From: Pseudomonadota bacterium
GTDB lineage: Bacteria; Pseudomonadota; Alphaproteobacteria; Rhizobiales; Rhizobiaceae
Reading direction: 5' to 3'
DNA length: 13,698 nucleotides
Assembly (NCBI GenBank): GCA_023433855.1
Contig: JAEYTV010000397.1
Coordinates: 1-13,698 of the forward strand
Part shown: one piece after another, positions 6,959 through 12,874 of the stretch
How positions within the stretch are numbered: the first letter of the stretch is position 1
How the letters are laid out: each line of letters starts with the position of its first letter
Made by a program: the position numbers and the translations under genes
The notes under the pieces: generated by a model
The model's database searches: none
The model's input: the letters and a program-made list of their open reading frames with translations, nothing else
Told to the model about the DNA's origin: nothing

Positions 6959-7608
6959 CAGCGCACCACGATATAGCGGTCGGAACGGTGATTGACCGCC
7001 AGCAACAGGTTGAGGACCACGGCGCTCAGCAGCGACCACAGCACGGTCGCCGGACTGACGACGAAGAAGGCGGCCAGCATGACGCAGACGTCGAAGGCAA
7101 GCTGAACGAGGCCGGCGGGAACCCTGAAGCGATCCTGCAGGTAGATGGCAAGGATGCCGATGCCGCCGAGCGACGCGCGGTGACGATAAAGCCCGAGCAG
7201 ACCGTAGCCGATCAGGATGCCGCCGAGAAGGGCAGCCCAGAGTGGATGCAGATAGTCGATCAGCAGAAATCGCTGTTCAATCTCAGTGATTATCGAAACC
7301 ATCACGATCGCCGCGAACGTCTTGACCGAGAAGGCAAGGCCAAGCCGCCTGAACGAGAGGTAATAGAACGGCAGATTGACGGCAAAGAAGAACAGTCCGA
7401 AGGAAATGCCGAACTGGTAGTGCAGCAGGAAGGCAACCCCGGCCGTGCCGCTGGTCAGCAGTCCCACCTGATTGAGCAGGTAAAGGCCGAGGGCCGCCAC
7501 CATGGCGCCGATGATCATCCCCTGCACGTCTTCGACAGGAGTATGCTGCGACGGATCGGCGCTGTAAAAGCCGAGATTGCGCCGCTGGACCTGCTTTACG
7601 TCAGCCAT
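6958..7608 (-). CDS. YitT family membrane protein (first of a tandem pair)
   Basis: This 216-residue integral membrane protein is a close paralogue of the gene it overlaps downstream. It shares the N-terminal VEDVQG, SGTAGVAFLLHY, NLPFYYLSFRRLG, YRHRASLGGIGILAIYLQDRF and the end VNHRSDRYIVVR. About five to six hydrophobic helices are visible and there is no soluble C-terminal domain. The start has a good ribosome binding site (AAGGTG five bases before ATG). It heads a two-gene operon with a promoter in the 102 bases after the methyltransferase gene, where a perfect palindrome overlaps the -10 region. Function is unknown beyond membership of the YitT/DUF161 family. The strongly conserved RHRASLGG loop in both copies suggests both are functional. 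Confidence 0.87.
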   Translation of the reverse strand: MADVKQVQRRNLGFYSADPSQHTPVEDVQGMIIGAMVAALGLYLLNQVGLLTSGTAGVAFLLHYQFGISFGLFFFAVNLPFYYLSFRRLGLAFSVKTFAAIVMVSIITEIEQRFLLIDYLHPLWAALLGGILIGYGLLGLYRHRASLGGIGILAIYLQDRFRVPAGLVQLAFDVCVMLAAFFVVSPATVLWSLLSAVVLNLLLAVNHRSDRYIVVR

Positions 7609-7630
7609 TCACGCACCTTGATCTACGGAG

Positions 7631-7647
7631 ATATTGCATCGCAATAT
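7631..7647. promoter_or_regulatory. Perfect palindrome, operator candidate for the YitT pair
   Basis: ATATTGC-ATC-GCAATAT is a perfect 7-base inverted repeat with a 3-base spacer, 23 to 39 bases upstream of the first YitT start. It overlaps the candidate -10 element, the position expected for a repressor operator. Which regulator binds is not known. It could also fold as a short hairpin in the leader. Confidence 0.55.
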
Positions 7648-7670
7648 AACCCTCATCAAGAGGCTTCAAG
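7643..7670 (-). promoter_or_regulatory. Candidate promoter of the YitT operon
   Basis: On the minus strand CTTGAA (7670-7665) is followed after 16 bases by TATATT (7648-7643). Both hexamers match rhizobial and general sigma-70 patterns at 5 of 6 positions. Aligned instead to the CTATAT form (TTATAT), the spacer is 15, slightly short. It lies between the methyltransferase stop and the YitT start. Confidence 0.45.
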
Positions 7671-7673
7671 AGG
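7654..7673. repeat. Tandem 10-base direct repeat in the YitT promoter
   Basis: CATCAAGAGG (7654-7663) is followed directly by CTTCAAGAGG (7664-7673), 9 of 10 identical and one helical turn apart. It covers the -35 region of the YitT promoter candidate. Side-by-side repeats of this length can bind a regulator on one DNA face, but chance is not excluded. Confidence 0.4.
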
Positions 7674-7710
7674 TCGTGAGCCGGCAAACGAAAAAGCAAG
7701 AAATCTTCGA

Positions 7711-8682
7711 TCAGCGAGGCTTTCGCGACACAAACAGGATGCCGTGCACGGGCTTTCCGCCATCCATGCGAATAACCGCTCTTTCCGTCGACAGGATATC
7801 AAGACCATAGCGGTCGAGGAGCGCGCGGACATAGGGCTCCGAATGGGCGTAGCGGAGGGATTGCCTCAGTTGGAAGCCGCCGTCCGTGTCCAGATCCTCC
7901 ACTGAGAAGGCGAAGAAGCCGGCCGGCGCCAAGAGTTCCAGAACCAGCGGAAACACCGTTTCGAGAGAGCCTAGATACATCAGTACGTCGGCGGCCGACA
8001 CCAGATCCGCACGGTTTGTCGGCAGTCCGGAGGAGAACAGACCAGACTCCTGCGGTGCAAGGCCGAGATCCGCCTGGGCGAGATGGTCGTAAAGGCCCTT
8101 GTCCCTTGCCTTGGCGAGCATTTTGGACGACAGGTCGAAACCTTCCAGCCGCGCTGTATGACGACGGATTTCTGCGCCGAAGAGGCCCGTGCCGCAGCCG
8201 AGGTCGACGGTGTTCCGAAACTGCGCGTACGGAGCGACAAGGGCGGCGAGTTTCGAGGGGACGGAATAACCGAGCTTTACCACCAGCGCCGTGTCGAAGC
8301 GGTCGGCATAATGGTCGAACACCCCCTCGACATAGCGGCTCGGCGGCAGGTCCGGAATTGTCTCTTCGCCGTGAAGCGCGAGTTTCAGACGAGCGCCAAA
8401 AACATCATCCGGCTGTAGCTGGAGCGCCTGACGATAGGCACCTGTCGCAGTATCGAGTTCGGCCTTTTCCCGGTACTCGCCAAGCCGGAACCAGCCGGCC
8501 GCCCAACCGGGTACAATCTCGAGCGCCTGTTCCATCAATTCGGCGGCGGCGGCGAAATCTGCGTTTTCAGCTAGCATGCGGGCATAGTGGGCCCGGCGGT
8601 CGGCAATGACGTCACCGGAGGGAAAATAGCTGAAGGGCAATAAGGTAATCCTTGGAGGGAGAAGCTTTTTTGCCGAAGCCAT
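7711..8682 (-). CDS. SAM-dependent methyltransferase with N-terminal TPR repeats (COG4976-like)
   Basis: With the start at 8682 this is a 323-residue protein. Residues about 33-102 read as two tetratricopeptide-like helical pairs (AAELMEQALEIVPGW, TGAYRQALQLQPDD). A class I methyltransferase domain follows, with motif I VDLGCGTG (159-166), the acidic residue of motif II at Asp183, and ADVLMYLG (231-238) in the motif IV position. The combination matches the TPR-containing predicted methyltransferases of COG4976. The substrate is unknown; TPRs usually recruit a protein partner. The start is uncertain: TTG 8694 lies four codons earlier, and the conserved part seems to begin near SGDVIADRRA, so a downstream TTG at residue 15 (preceded by AAGGA) could be used. 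It is transcribed divergently from the DUF6460-like gene. Confidence 0.85.
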   Translation of the reverse strand: MASAKKLLPPRITLLPFSYFPSGDVIADRRAHYARMLAENADFAAAAELMEQALEIVPGWAAGWFRLGEYREKAELDTATGAYRQALQLQPDDVFGARLKLALHGEETIPDLPPSRYVEGVFDHYADRFDTALVVKLGYSVPSKLAALVAPYAQFRNTVDLGCGTGLFGAEIRRHTARLEGFDLSSKMLAKARDKGLYDHLAQADLGLAPQESGLFSSGLPTNRADLVSAADVLMYLGSLETVFPLVLELLAPAGFFAFSVEDLDTDGGFQLRQSLRYAHSEPYVRALLDRYGLDILSTERAVIRMDGGKPVHGILFVSRKPR

Positions 8683-8714
8683 AAAAAAACACAAGTTCTA
8701 TCTGAGGGGAAACG

Positions 8715-8743
8715 CTTGCGGTCGTGGCGGCTGCCGCCTATTT
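8715..8743 (+). promoter_or_regulatory. Candidate promoter of the small membrane protein-CAP-MATE operon
   Basis: CTTGCG (8715-8720), a 17-base spacer and CTATTT (8738-8743) match the rhizobial pattern CTTGAC-N17-CTATAT at 4 and 5 of 6 positions with the ideal spacing. Transcription would start near 8750, about 23 bases before the first start codon. Confidence 0.55.
8726..8738. repeat. Palindrome GGCGGC-T-GCCGCC inside the promoter spacer
   Basis: This 13-base perfect inverted repeat lies between the -35 and -10 candidates of the downstream operon. The place suits a repressor or MerR-type activator site, but GC-only palindromes are common in such DNA, so the functional reading is weak. Confidence 0.35.
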
Positions 8744-8772
8744 CTCAACCGCAATTAAGGAGATGGAAAAGA

Positions 8773-9039
8773 ATGGCGGACGGGGTGAACAGGTTCCTCG
8801 GCGATACACCGGGGCGCACGATCATCAAGCTGATCGTCGTGTGTCTGATCGTCGGCTTCGTGCTGGCGTTCTTCGGCTTCACACCGGACAACATCGTCGA
8901 TACGATCCGCTATCACGTGCTCGACCTGTGGTACAATGGGTTCCGCGCCCTTGGAAGCATCGGCAACTACCTGGTGCTCGGCGCCATCGTGGTGATCCCC
9001 ATCTTCATCGTCCTGCGCCTTATGAGCTTCCGACGCTGA
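8773..9039 (+). CDS. Small two-helix inner membrane protein, resembles DUF6460
   Basis: This 88-residue protein has an N-terminal VNRFLGDTPGRTIIKL stretch, a first membrane helix at about 17-36, a loop with TPDNIVDTIRYHVLDLWYNGF, and a second helix at about 66-84 followed by LRLMSFRR. This layout resembles the DUF6460 proteins common in Rhizobiales; I make the family call from memory of the pattern. Function is unknown. The basic ends suggest both termini face the cytoplasm. ATG 8773 is chosen over the in-frame ATG 8716 because AAGGAG (8757-8762) lies before it and the longer form would start upstream of the predicted transcription start. The CAP lipoprotein gene begins two bases after its stop codon ends. 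Confidence 0.75.
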   Translation: MADGVNRFLGDTPGRTIIKLIVVCLIVGFVLAFFGFTPDNIVDTIRYHVLDLWYNGFRALGSIGNYLVLGAIVVIPIFIVLRLMSFRR

Positions 9040-9040
9040 C

Positions 9041-9526
9041 ATGACCACATTCCACGCTGCTTCCCGGCGGAGCTTCCTTCTGTTGTTCGGAAACGGGCTG
9101 CTGCTTGCGGGCTGTTCCACCACATCCGTCCTGACCCCCACATCTGGCGCAGAGGACGAAACGCAGGCCGCCCTTCCGATGGTCAACAAGCTGAGGCAAT
9201 CGAGAGGCCTTTCAGCGCTGACGCTCGACTTGCCCGCGCGCCAGGCGGCCAGCAATCAGGCCATCCGCATGGCAAAGGCCAACCAGATGAAGCATGTCAT
9301 TGGCCTCGGTGACGATTTCGGTGCGCGCATGAAGAAGAACGACGTGTCGCTGCCAGCGGCGGAGAACATCGCCAGCGGCCAGACTTCGGTCGATGCGGCG
9401 GTGCAGGCATGGATCGATTCACCCAAACATCTCCAGAACATGCTCGGCTCCTACCGGGGCCTCGGCGTCGCCGTAGCGCGCGCCGGCGACAACCGTCCCT
9501 ACTGGGCGATGGTGCTCTCGGGCTGA
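9041..9526 (+). CDS. CAP/SCP domain lipoprotein with Tat-like signal
   Basis: This 161-residue exported protein begins with a signal that contains both a twin-arginine motif SRRSFL (8-13) and a lipobox LAGC (22-25) with Cys25 as the lipidation site. The rest is a compact CAP (cysteine-rich secretory/PR-1) domain of bacterial type. It has His85, the AENIASG block with Glu108, and the WIDSPKHLQNML block with His130, which together form the usual metal-binding cavity of the family. CAP proteins of bacteria have mostly unknown roles in the envelope; some bind sterols or lipids or have been linked to peptidases. It sits between the small membrane protein (1-base gap) and the MATE exporter (0-base gap), so all three are probably one operon. 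Confidence 0.85.
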   Translation: MTTFHAASRRSFLLLFGNGLLLAGCSTTSVLTPTSGAEDETQAALPMVNKLRQSRGLSALTLDLPARQAASNQAIRMAKANQMKHVIGLGDDFGARMKKNDVSLPAAENIASGQTSVDAAVQAWIDSPKHLQNMLGSYRGLGVAVARAGDNRPYWAMVLSG

Positions 9527-10882
9527 ATGATGGACGGGCGCGGGCAGGAGGCACCGGCCGTCAAGCCGTTCGACGTAACGCACCGCCTGGTGCTCGGTAT
9601 CGCTATCCCGATGACGCTCGGGTTCCTGACGACACCGCTGCTCGGGCTGACCGATACGGCAGTGGTCGGGCATCTCGGCTGGCCGGAAGCGCTAGCGGGA
9701 CTTGCAATCGGCGCAATCCTGTTCGACCTCATCTATGGCAGCCTGAGCTTCCTGCGCACCTCGACCACCGGGCTGGTGGCGCAAGCCTACGGCCGGGGCG
9801 ATCGTCGCGAACAGCAGGCGGTCTTCTGGCGGTCTCTCATCAGCGCTCTGGGGCTTGGGGTCGTCATGCTCGCGCTTGCGCCGGTGATCCTTGCCTTCGC
9901 ACCAGAACTGATGACCAGCGACCCTGCCGTGGCCGCAGTGACACGGGAATATTTCGGCATCAGGGTGCTGACGAGCCCCGCGACCTTCGCCAACTTCGCG
10001 ATCCTCGGATTCGTGCTGGGCCGTGGCCAGGGCGTGCTCGGGCTCGTGCTGCAGATCATCCTGAACGGCACCAATATCGTGCTTACCGTGCTGCTTGGCC
10101 TCGTACTCGGCTACGGCGTCGCCGGTGTTGCCTGGGCGACGGCGCTCGCAGAGGTCACGGCCGCGATAATCGGGCTCGTCATCATCAGCCGCGAATTTTC
10201 CGCCGGCGACCGGCCGAGCCGTATGGACGTCTTCGATACGGCGAAGCTCCGGCAGCTCTTCCAGCTCAATGCCGACATCCTCATCCGCTCGCTGATCCTC
10301 AACTGCGCGTTCGCGCTGCTGACCCGCGTCGGGTCCGGCTTCGGCGCCGTGACGCTGGCTGCAAATGCAGTGCTGATGAACATCTTCATGCTGTCCACCT
10401 TCTTCCTCGATGGACTGGCGGGAGCGGCCGAACAGCTGGCCGGACGCGCCGTCGGCGCCCAATACCGACCCTCCTTCGACAGGGCACTGAAGCTGACCGG
10501 CCTCTGGTCGTTCGTCATGGCCGGCGCGGTCGGGCTGTTCTTCATCGTCTTTGGACAGCCGATCATCCACCTTCTGACGAACTCGCAAGAGGTGCGGCAG
10601 GAAGCCTCTACCTATCTGGCATGGGCGGCATTGACCGGGCTGACCGGTGCACTGGCCTTCCAGATGGACGGCGTCTTTATCGGCGCCACATGGTCGCGCG
10701 AGATGCGCAACATGATGCTTCTGTCCTTTGCCGGCTATTGCGTCGGGCTGGCCCTGCTCGTGCCGTGGCTCGGCAACCACGGGCTATGGCTGTCGCTCAA
10801 CCTGTTCCTGCTGATGCGCGGCTTCTTCCTCGCGGCCATGGTGCCGCGAAAGGCGCGTCAGAGTTTTTCAGCTGCCCATTGA
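9527..10882 (+). CDS. MATE family efflux transporter, DinF type
   Basis: This 451-residue inner membrane protein has twelve hydrophobic segments in two similar halves. The first helix region PMTLGFLTTPLLGLTDTAVVGHLG carries the MATE signature with Asp43. Other typical blocks are FLRTSTTGLVAQAYGRGD and, in the second half, FFLDGLAGAAEQLAGRAVGA. This pattern is that of the DinF-like branch, which exports organic cations or oxidised compounds in exchange for protons or sodium; substrates are not predictable. The start is the first of two consecutive ATGs, directly after the CAP stop codon and without a strong ribosome binding site, so translation probably depends on coupling. The last 25 bases overlap the 3' end of pyrD on the other strand. 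Confidence 0.9.
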   Translation: MMDGRGQEAPAVKPFDVTHRLVLGIAIPMTLGFLTTPLLGLTDTAVVGHLGWPEALAGLAIGAILFDLIYGSLSFLRTSTTGLVAQAYGRGDRREQQAVFWRSLISALGLGVVMLALAPVILAFAPELMTSDPAVAAVTREYFGIRVLTSPATFANFAILGFVLGRGQGVLGLVLQIILNGTNIVLTVLLGLVLGYGVAGVAWATALAEVTAAIIGLVIISREFSAGDRPSRMDVFDTAKLRQLFQLNADILIRSLILNCAFALLTRVGSGFGAVTLAANAVLMNIFMLSTFFLDGLAGAAEQLAGRAVGAQYRPSFDRALKLTGLWSFVMAGAVGLFFIVFGQPIIHLLTNSQEVRQEASTYLAWAALTGLTGALAFQMDGVFIGATWSREMRNMMLLSFAGYCVGLALLVPWLGNHGLWLSLNLFLLMRGFFLAAMVPRKARQSFSAAH

Positions 10883-11949
10883 TCCACGCGGCTGTCGCGC
10901 AACTCGCGGACCGAGGAGACCTTTTCCTCGTCGAACACCGAGGAGAGGCCCTTCACGATCGCCGAAGCAAGCCCCGCCCCTTCGTAAACCATGCAGGAAT
11001 AAAGCTGCACGAGATCGGCCCCGGCACGGATCTTTTCCAGCGCGTCCTGAGCATTCGAAACTCCGCCAACGCCGATGATCGGCAAAGCCGGACCGACTCG
11101 CTTGCGTATCCTTGCCAGCACCACGGTCGAACGCCTGAACAGCGGCGCGCCGGACAGGCCGCCCGCCTCCTTTGACTCGACTGCATTCTTCAACCCGTCG
11201 CGGGCAAGCGTCGTGTTGGAAACGATCAATCCATCCAGCGGATGGTCTGTGGCTTCCGCCGCGATGTCGTCCAGTCCCTCCTCCGTCAGGTCAGGCGCAA
11301 TCTTCAGGAAGACCGGAACGTTGCGGCCATGGCGCAGCGCTTCCTCGGCCCGGGCGGCGAGCACCGCCTCCAGCAGCGCCTTCAGGCTGTCGCGCGCCTG
11401 AAGATCACGCAGTCCGGGGGTATTTGGAGACGAGATATTGACCGTGAAATAGGTGGCGAGGGCATAGAACCTGCGGATGCCCGCGACATAGTCCGCCACA
11501 CGGTCCGCCGCATCCTTGTTCGCGCCAATGTTGACGCCCACGATCCCGGGGGCGTTGCGACGCGCGACGAGGCGCCGGAACGCGGCCTCGTGGCCTTCAT
11601 TATTGAAACCCAGCCGGTTGATGACGCCGCGATCCTCGATGAGGCGGAAGATGCGTGGCTTGTCATTGCCAGCCTGGGGTTTCGGAGTGACGGTGCCTAC
11701 CTCGGTGAAGCCGAAACCGAGCCGCAGGATGGCATCCGGCACCTCGGCATTCTTGTCGTAGCCGGCAGCAAGACCGATCGGATTTGGGAACCGGATGCCG
11801 GCGACGGTCTGGACAAGGCGCGGGTCGGCGGGCAAGCGGCAGGTGGGAATCATTCCCGTCTTCAGCGCCGAGATCGACAGGCTGTGAGCAGTCTCCGGAT
11901 CGAACATGAAGAGGCTGCGGGAGGCAATGCCCGATAGACGCCCGATCAC
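10858..11949 (-). CDS. pyrD: Dihydroorotate dehydrogenase (quinone), class 2
   Basis: This 363-residue protein oxidises dihydroorotate to orotate and passes electrons to the quinone pool, the fourth step of pyrimidine synthesis. The class 2 N-terminal extension (about 1-45, with LFMFDPETAH) forms the membrane-associated quinone tunnel. FMN and substrate blocks follow: NPIGLAAGYDKNAE, GTVTPKPQAGNDKPRIFRL, NRLGFNN and NISSPNTPGLR (171-181), with Ser174 corresponding to the catalytic serine of class 2 enzymes. Later come LKIAPDL, VSNTT and GVGGVSNAQDALEKI with AGADLVQLYS. The start is GTG 11949, overlapping the DUF952 stop by four bases (GTGA), and it gives the family's normal N-terminus. Length is normal. 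The 3' end overlaps the convergent MATE gene. Confidence 0.96.
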   Translation of the reverse strand: MIGRLSGIASRSLFMFDPETAHSLSISALKTGMIPTCRLPADPRLVQTVAGIRFPNPIGLAAGYDKNAEVPDAILRLGFGFTEVGTVTPKPQAGNDKPRIFRLIEDRGVINRLGFNNEGHEAAFRRLVARRNAPGIVGVNIGANKDAADRVADYVAGIRRFYALATYFTVNISSPNTPGLRDLQARDSLKALLEAVLAARAEEALRHGRNVPVFLKIAPDLTEEGLDDIAAEATDHPLDGLIVSNTTLARDGLKNAVESKEAGGLSGAPLFRRSTVVLARIRKRVGPALPIIGVGGVSNAQDALEKIRAGADLVQLYSCMVYEGAGLASAIVKGLSSVFDEEKVSSVRELRDSRVDQWAAEKL

Positions 11950-12296
11950 GGCATCTTCTCCGGAAAGGCGTGCAGTCCGTCGACGCCAATCAGAAGCGGC
12001 ATTTCCCAGAGCACGGCAGCCAGGGGTAGCGGCCCGTAAAGATGTGGAAACAGCTCGCCGCCCCGCGACGGCTCGAATTTCAACGCCTCGCCGAGCGACG
12101 GGGCATCAACGGCGACGAGTATCAGGCCGGCCACGCCGGCGAAATGGAGTCTTGCCGTTTCCTTGGCCTGGGCACCCGTGGAGAAATGGATATAGCCATC
12201 CCGGAGGTCGATCTCGGCGCCCTCGAAGACGCCTTTTTCCTTTGCCTGGCGCCAGAGCGTGTCCGGCACGATCTTGTACACTATATCCGTCATCAT
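11946..12296 (-). CDS. DUF952 domain protein
   Basis: This 116-residue cytoplasmic protein carries the family's recognisable blocks: VYKIVP near the start, a tryptophan at 15, DGYIHFSTGAQAKETARLHF (33-52), LILVAVD, and ELFPHLYGPLPLAAV near the end. The full normal length is present. The biochemical function is unknown. I recall DUF952 being placed structurally near the ADP-ribosyltransferase fold, but cannot verify that here. Two consecutive ATGs (12296 and 12293) begin the frame with only a weak ribosome binding site. Its stop overlaps the pyrD start by GTGA, so pyrD translation is likely coupled to it and the pair share a promoter in the 81-base divergent gap to the right. Confidence 0.87.
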   Translation of the reverse strand: MMTDIVYKIVPDTLWRQAKEKGVFEGAEIDLRDGYIHFSTGAQAKETARLHFAGVAGLILVAVDAPSLGEALKFEPSRGGELFPHLYGPLPLAAVLWEMPLLIGVDGLHAFPEKMP

Positions 12297-12327
12297 CAGC
12301 TTTCGGCGGTCTGTTATTTTCCGACGG

Positions 12328-12338
12328 TTTGCCGCAAA
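12328..12338. repeat. Palindrome TTTGC-C-GCAAA in the divergent gap
   Basis: A perfect 11-base inverted repeat lies near the middle of the 81-base gap between the divergent DUF952-pyrD and small secreted protein genes. It could serve both promoters, but no convincing -35/-10 pair is visible on either strand. Confidence 0.3.
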
Positions 12339-12377
12339 GCCTAGCGCTTGTCCACCGGAACAACTGGAGGAACTCTC

Positions 12378-12785
12378 ATGAACACGTCGATGTGGGTCAC
12401 CGTGGCGCTGCTTATCCCGTCAGTTGCGCATGCGCAGGGGACGGAAACGAGCCGCTTCCAGCTTGAAAAAACGGAGCAAGGCATTGTGCGGCTCGACACA
12501 CAGACCGGCGCAATGACTCTTTGCCGCGATGAAAATGGTACCCTTGCCTGTCGCATGCAGCCCGACGAAAGAGCCGCCTACGAAGCCGAACTTGACAGAC
12601 TGGAAAAGCGGGTGACCGCGCTCGAAGAACGCCTCAGCCATACGCCGTTGAACGCGCTACCTTCCGACGAGGAAGTGGATCGCTCGCTGTCGATCATGGA
12701 GCGGTTCATGCGTCGCTTCATGGCTATCGTCGGAGAATTCGTCAACCAACGGGAGGCGGATCCACCACCACCAAATCGCACGTGA
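12378..12785 (+). CDS. Small secreted protein with coiled coil, function unknown
   Basis: This 135-residue protein starts with a clear signal peptide (MNTSMWVTVALLIPSVAHAQ, cut after about residue 20), so it should be periplasmic. The mature part opens with FQLEKTEQGIVRLDTQTGAM, then a short segment with Cys49 and Cys58 that could form a disulfide. A charged heptad-like stretch at about 63-87 (ERAAYEAELDRLEKRVTALEERL) is probably a coiled coil. The tail is basic to proline-rich. I recognise the LEKTxxGxVRLDTQTGA pattern from rhizobial hypothetical proteins but know no function. ATG 12378 is favoured by GGAGG at 12366-12370; a start at 12348 would spoil the signal peptide. The response regulator follows 89 bases later on the same strand. 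Confidence 0.8.
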   Translation: MNTSMWVTVALLIPSVAHAQGTETSRFQLEKTEQGIVRLDTQTGAMTLCRDENGTLACRMQPDERAAYEAELDRLEKRVTALEERLSHTPLNALPSDEEVDRSLSIMERFMRRFMAIVGEFVNQREADPPPPNRT

Positions 12786-12794
12786 AATCCTGCA

Positions 12795-12823
12795 CTTGTT
12801 TCCTTCTCCCTTGAGGTTTATCT
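12795..12823 (+). promoter_or_regulatory. Weak promoter candidate before the response regulator
   Basis: CTTGTT (12795-12800), 17 bases, then TTATCT (12818-12823) match CTTGAC-N17-CTATAT at 4 of 6 positions each. It lies in the gap after the secreted protein gene. Read-through from that gene is an equally good explanation. Confidence 0.3.
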
Positions 12824-12874
12824 TTTTGCCGAGATTCAGAACGCACCACTATGCTCTTGGGAGGGGGCGTGGGA

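Noticed and set aside
6904..7905. 333-codon open frame on the + strand
   Set aside because: It is antisense to the YitT pair, their promoter and the methyltransferase end, with no domain and strongly charged composition.
9692..10780. 362-codon open frame on the - strand
   Set aside because: It is antisense to the MATE gene, with a hydrophilic, low-complexity composition and no motif.
9409..11175. 588-codon open frame on the + strand
   Set aside because: It crosses the CAP, MATE and pyrD genes out of frame and is arginine-rich with no domain. All three overlapped genes have clear family motifs, so this is a GC-rich shadow frame.
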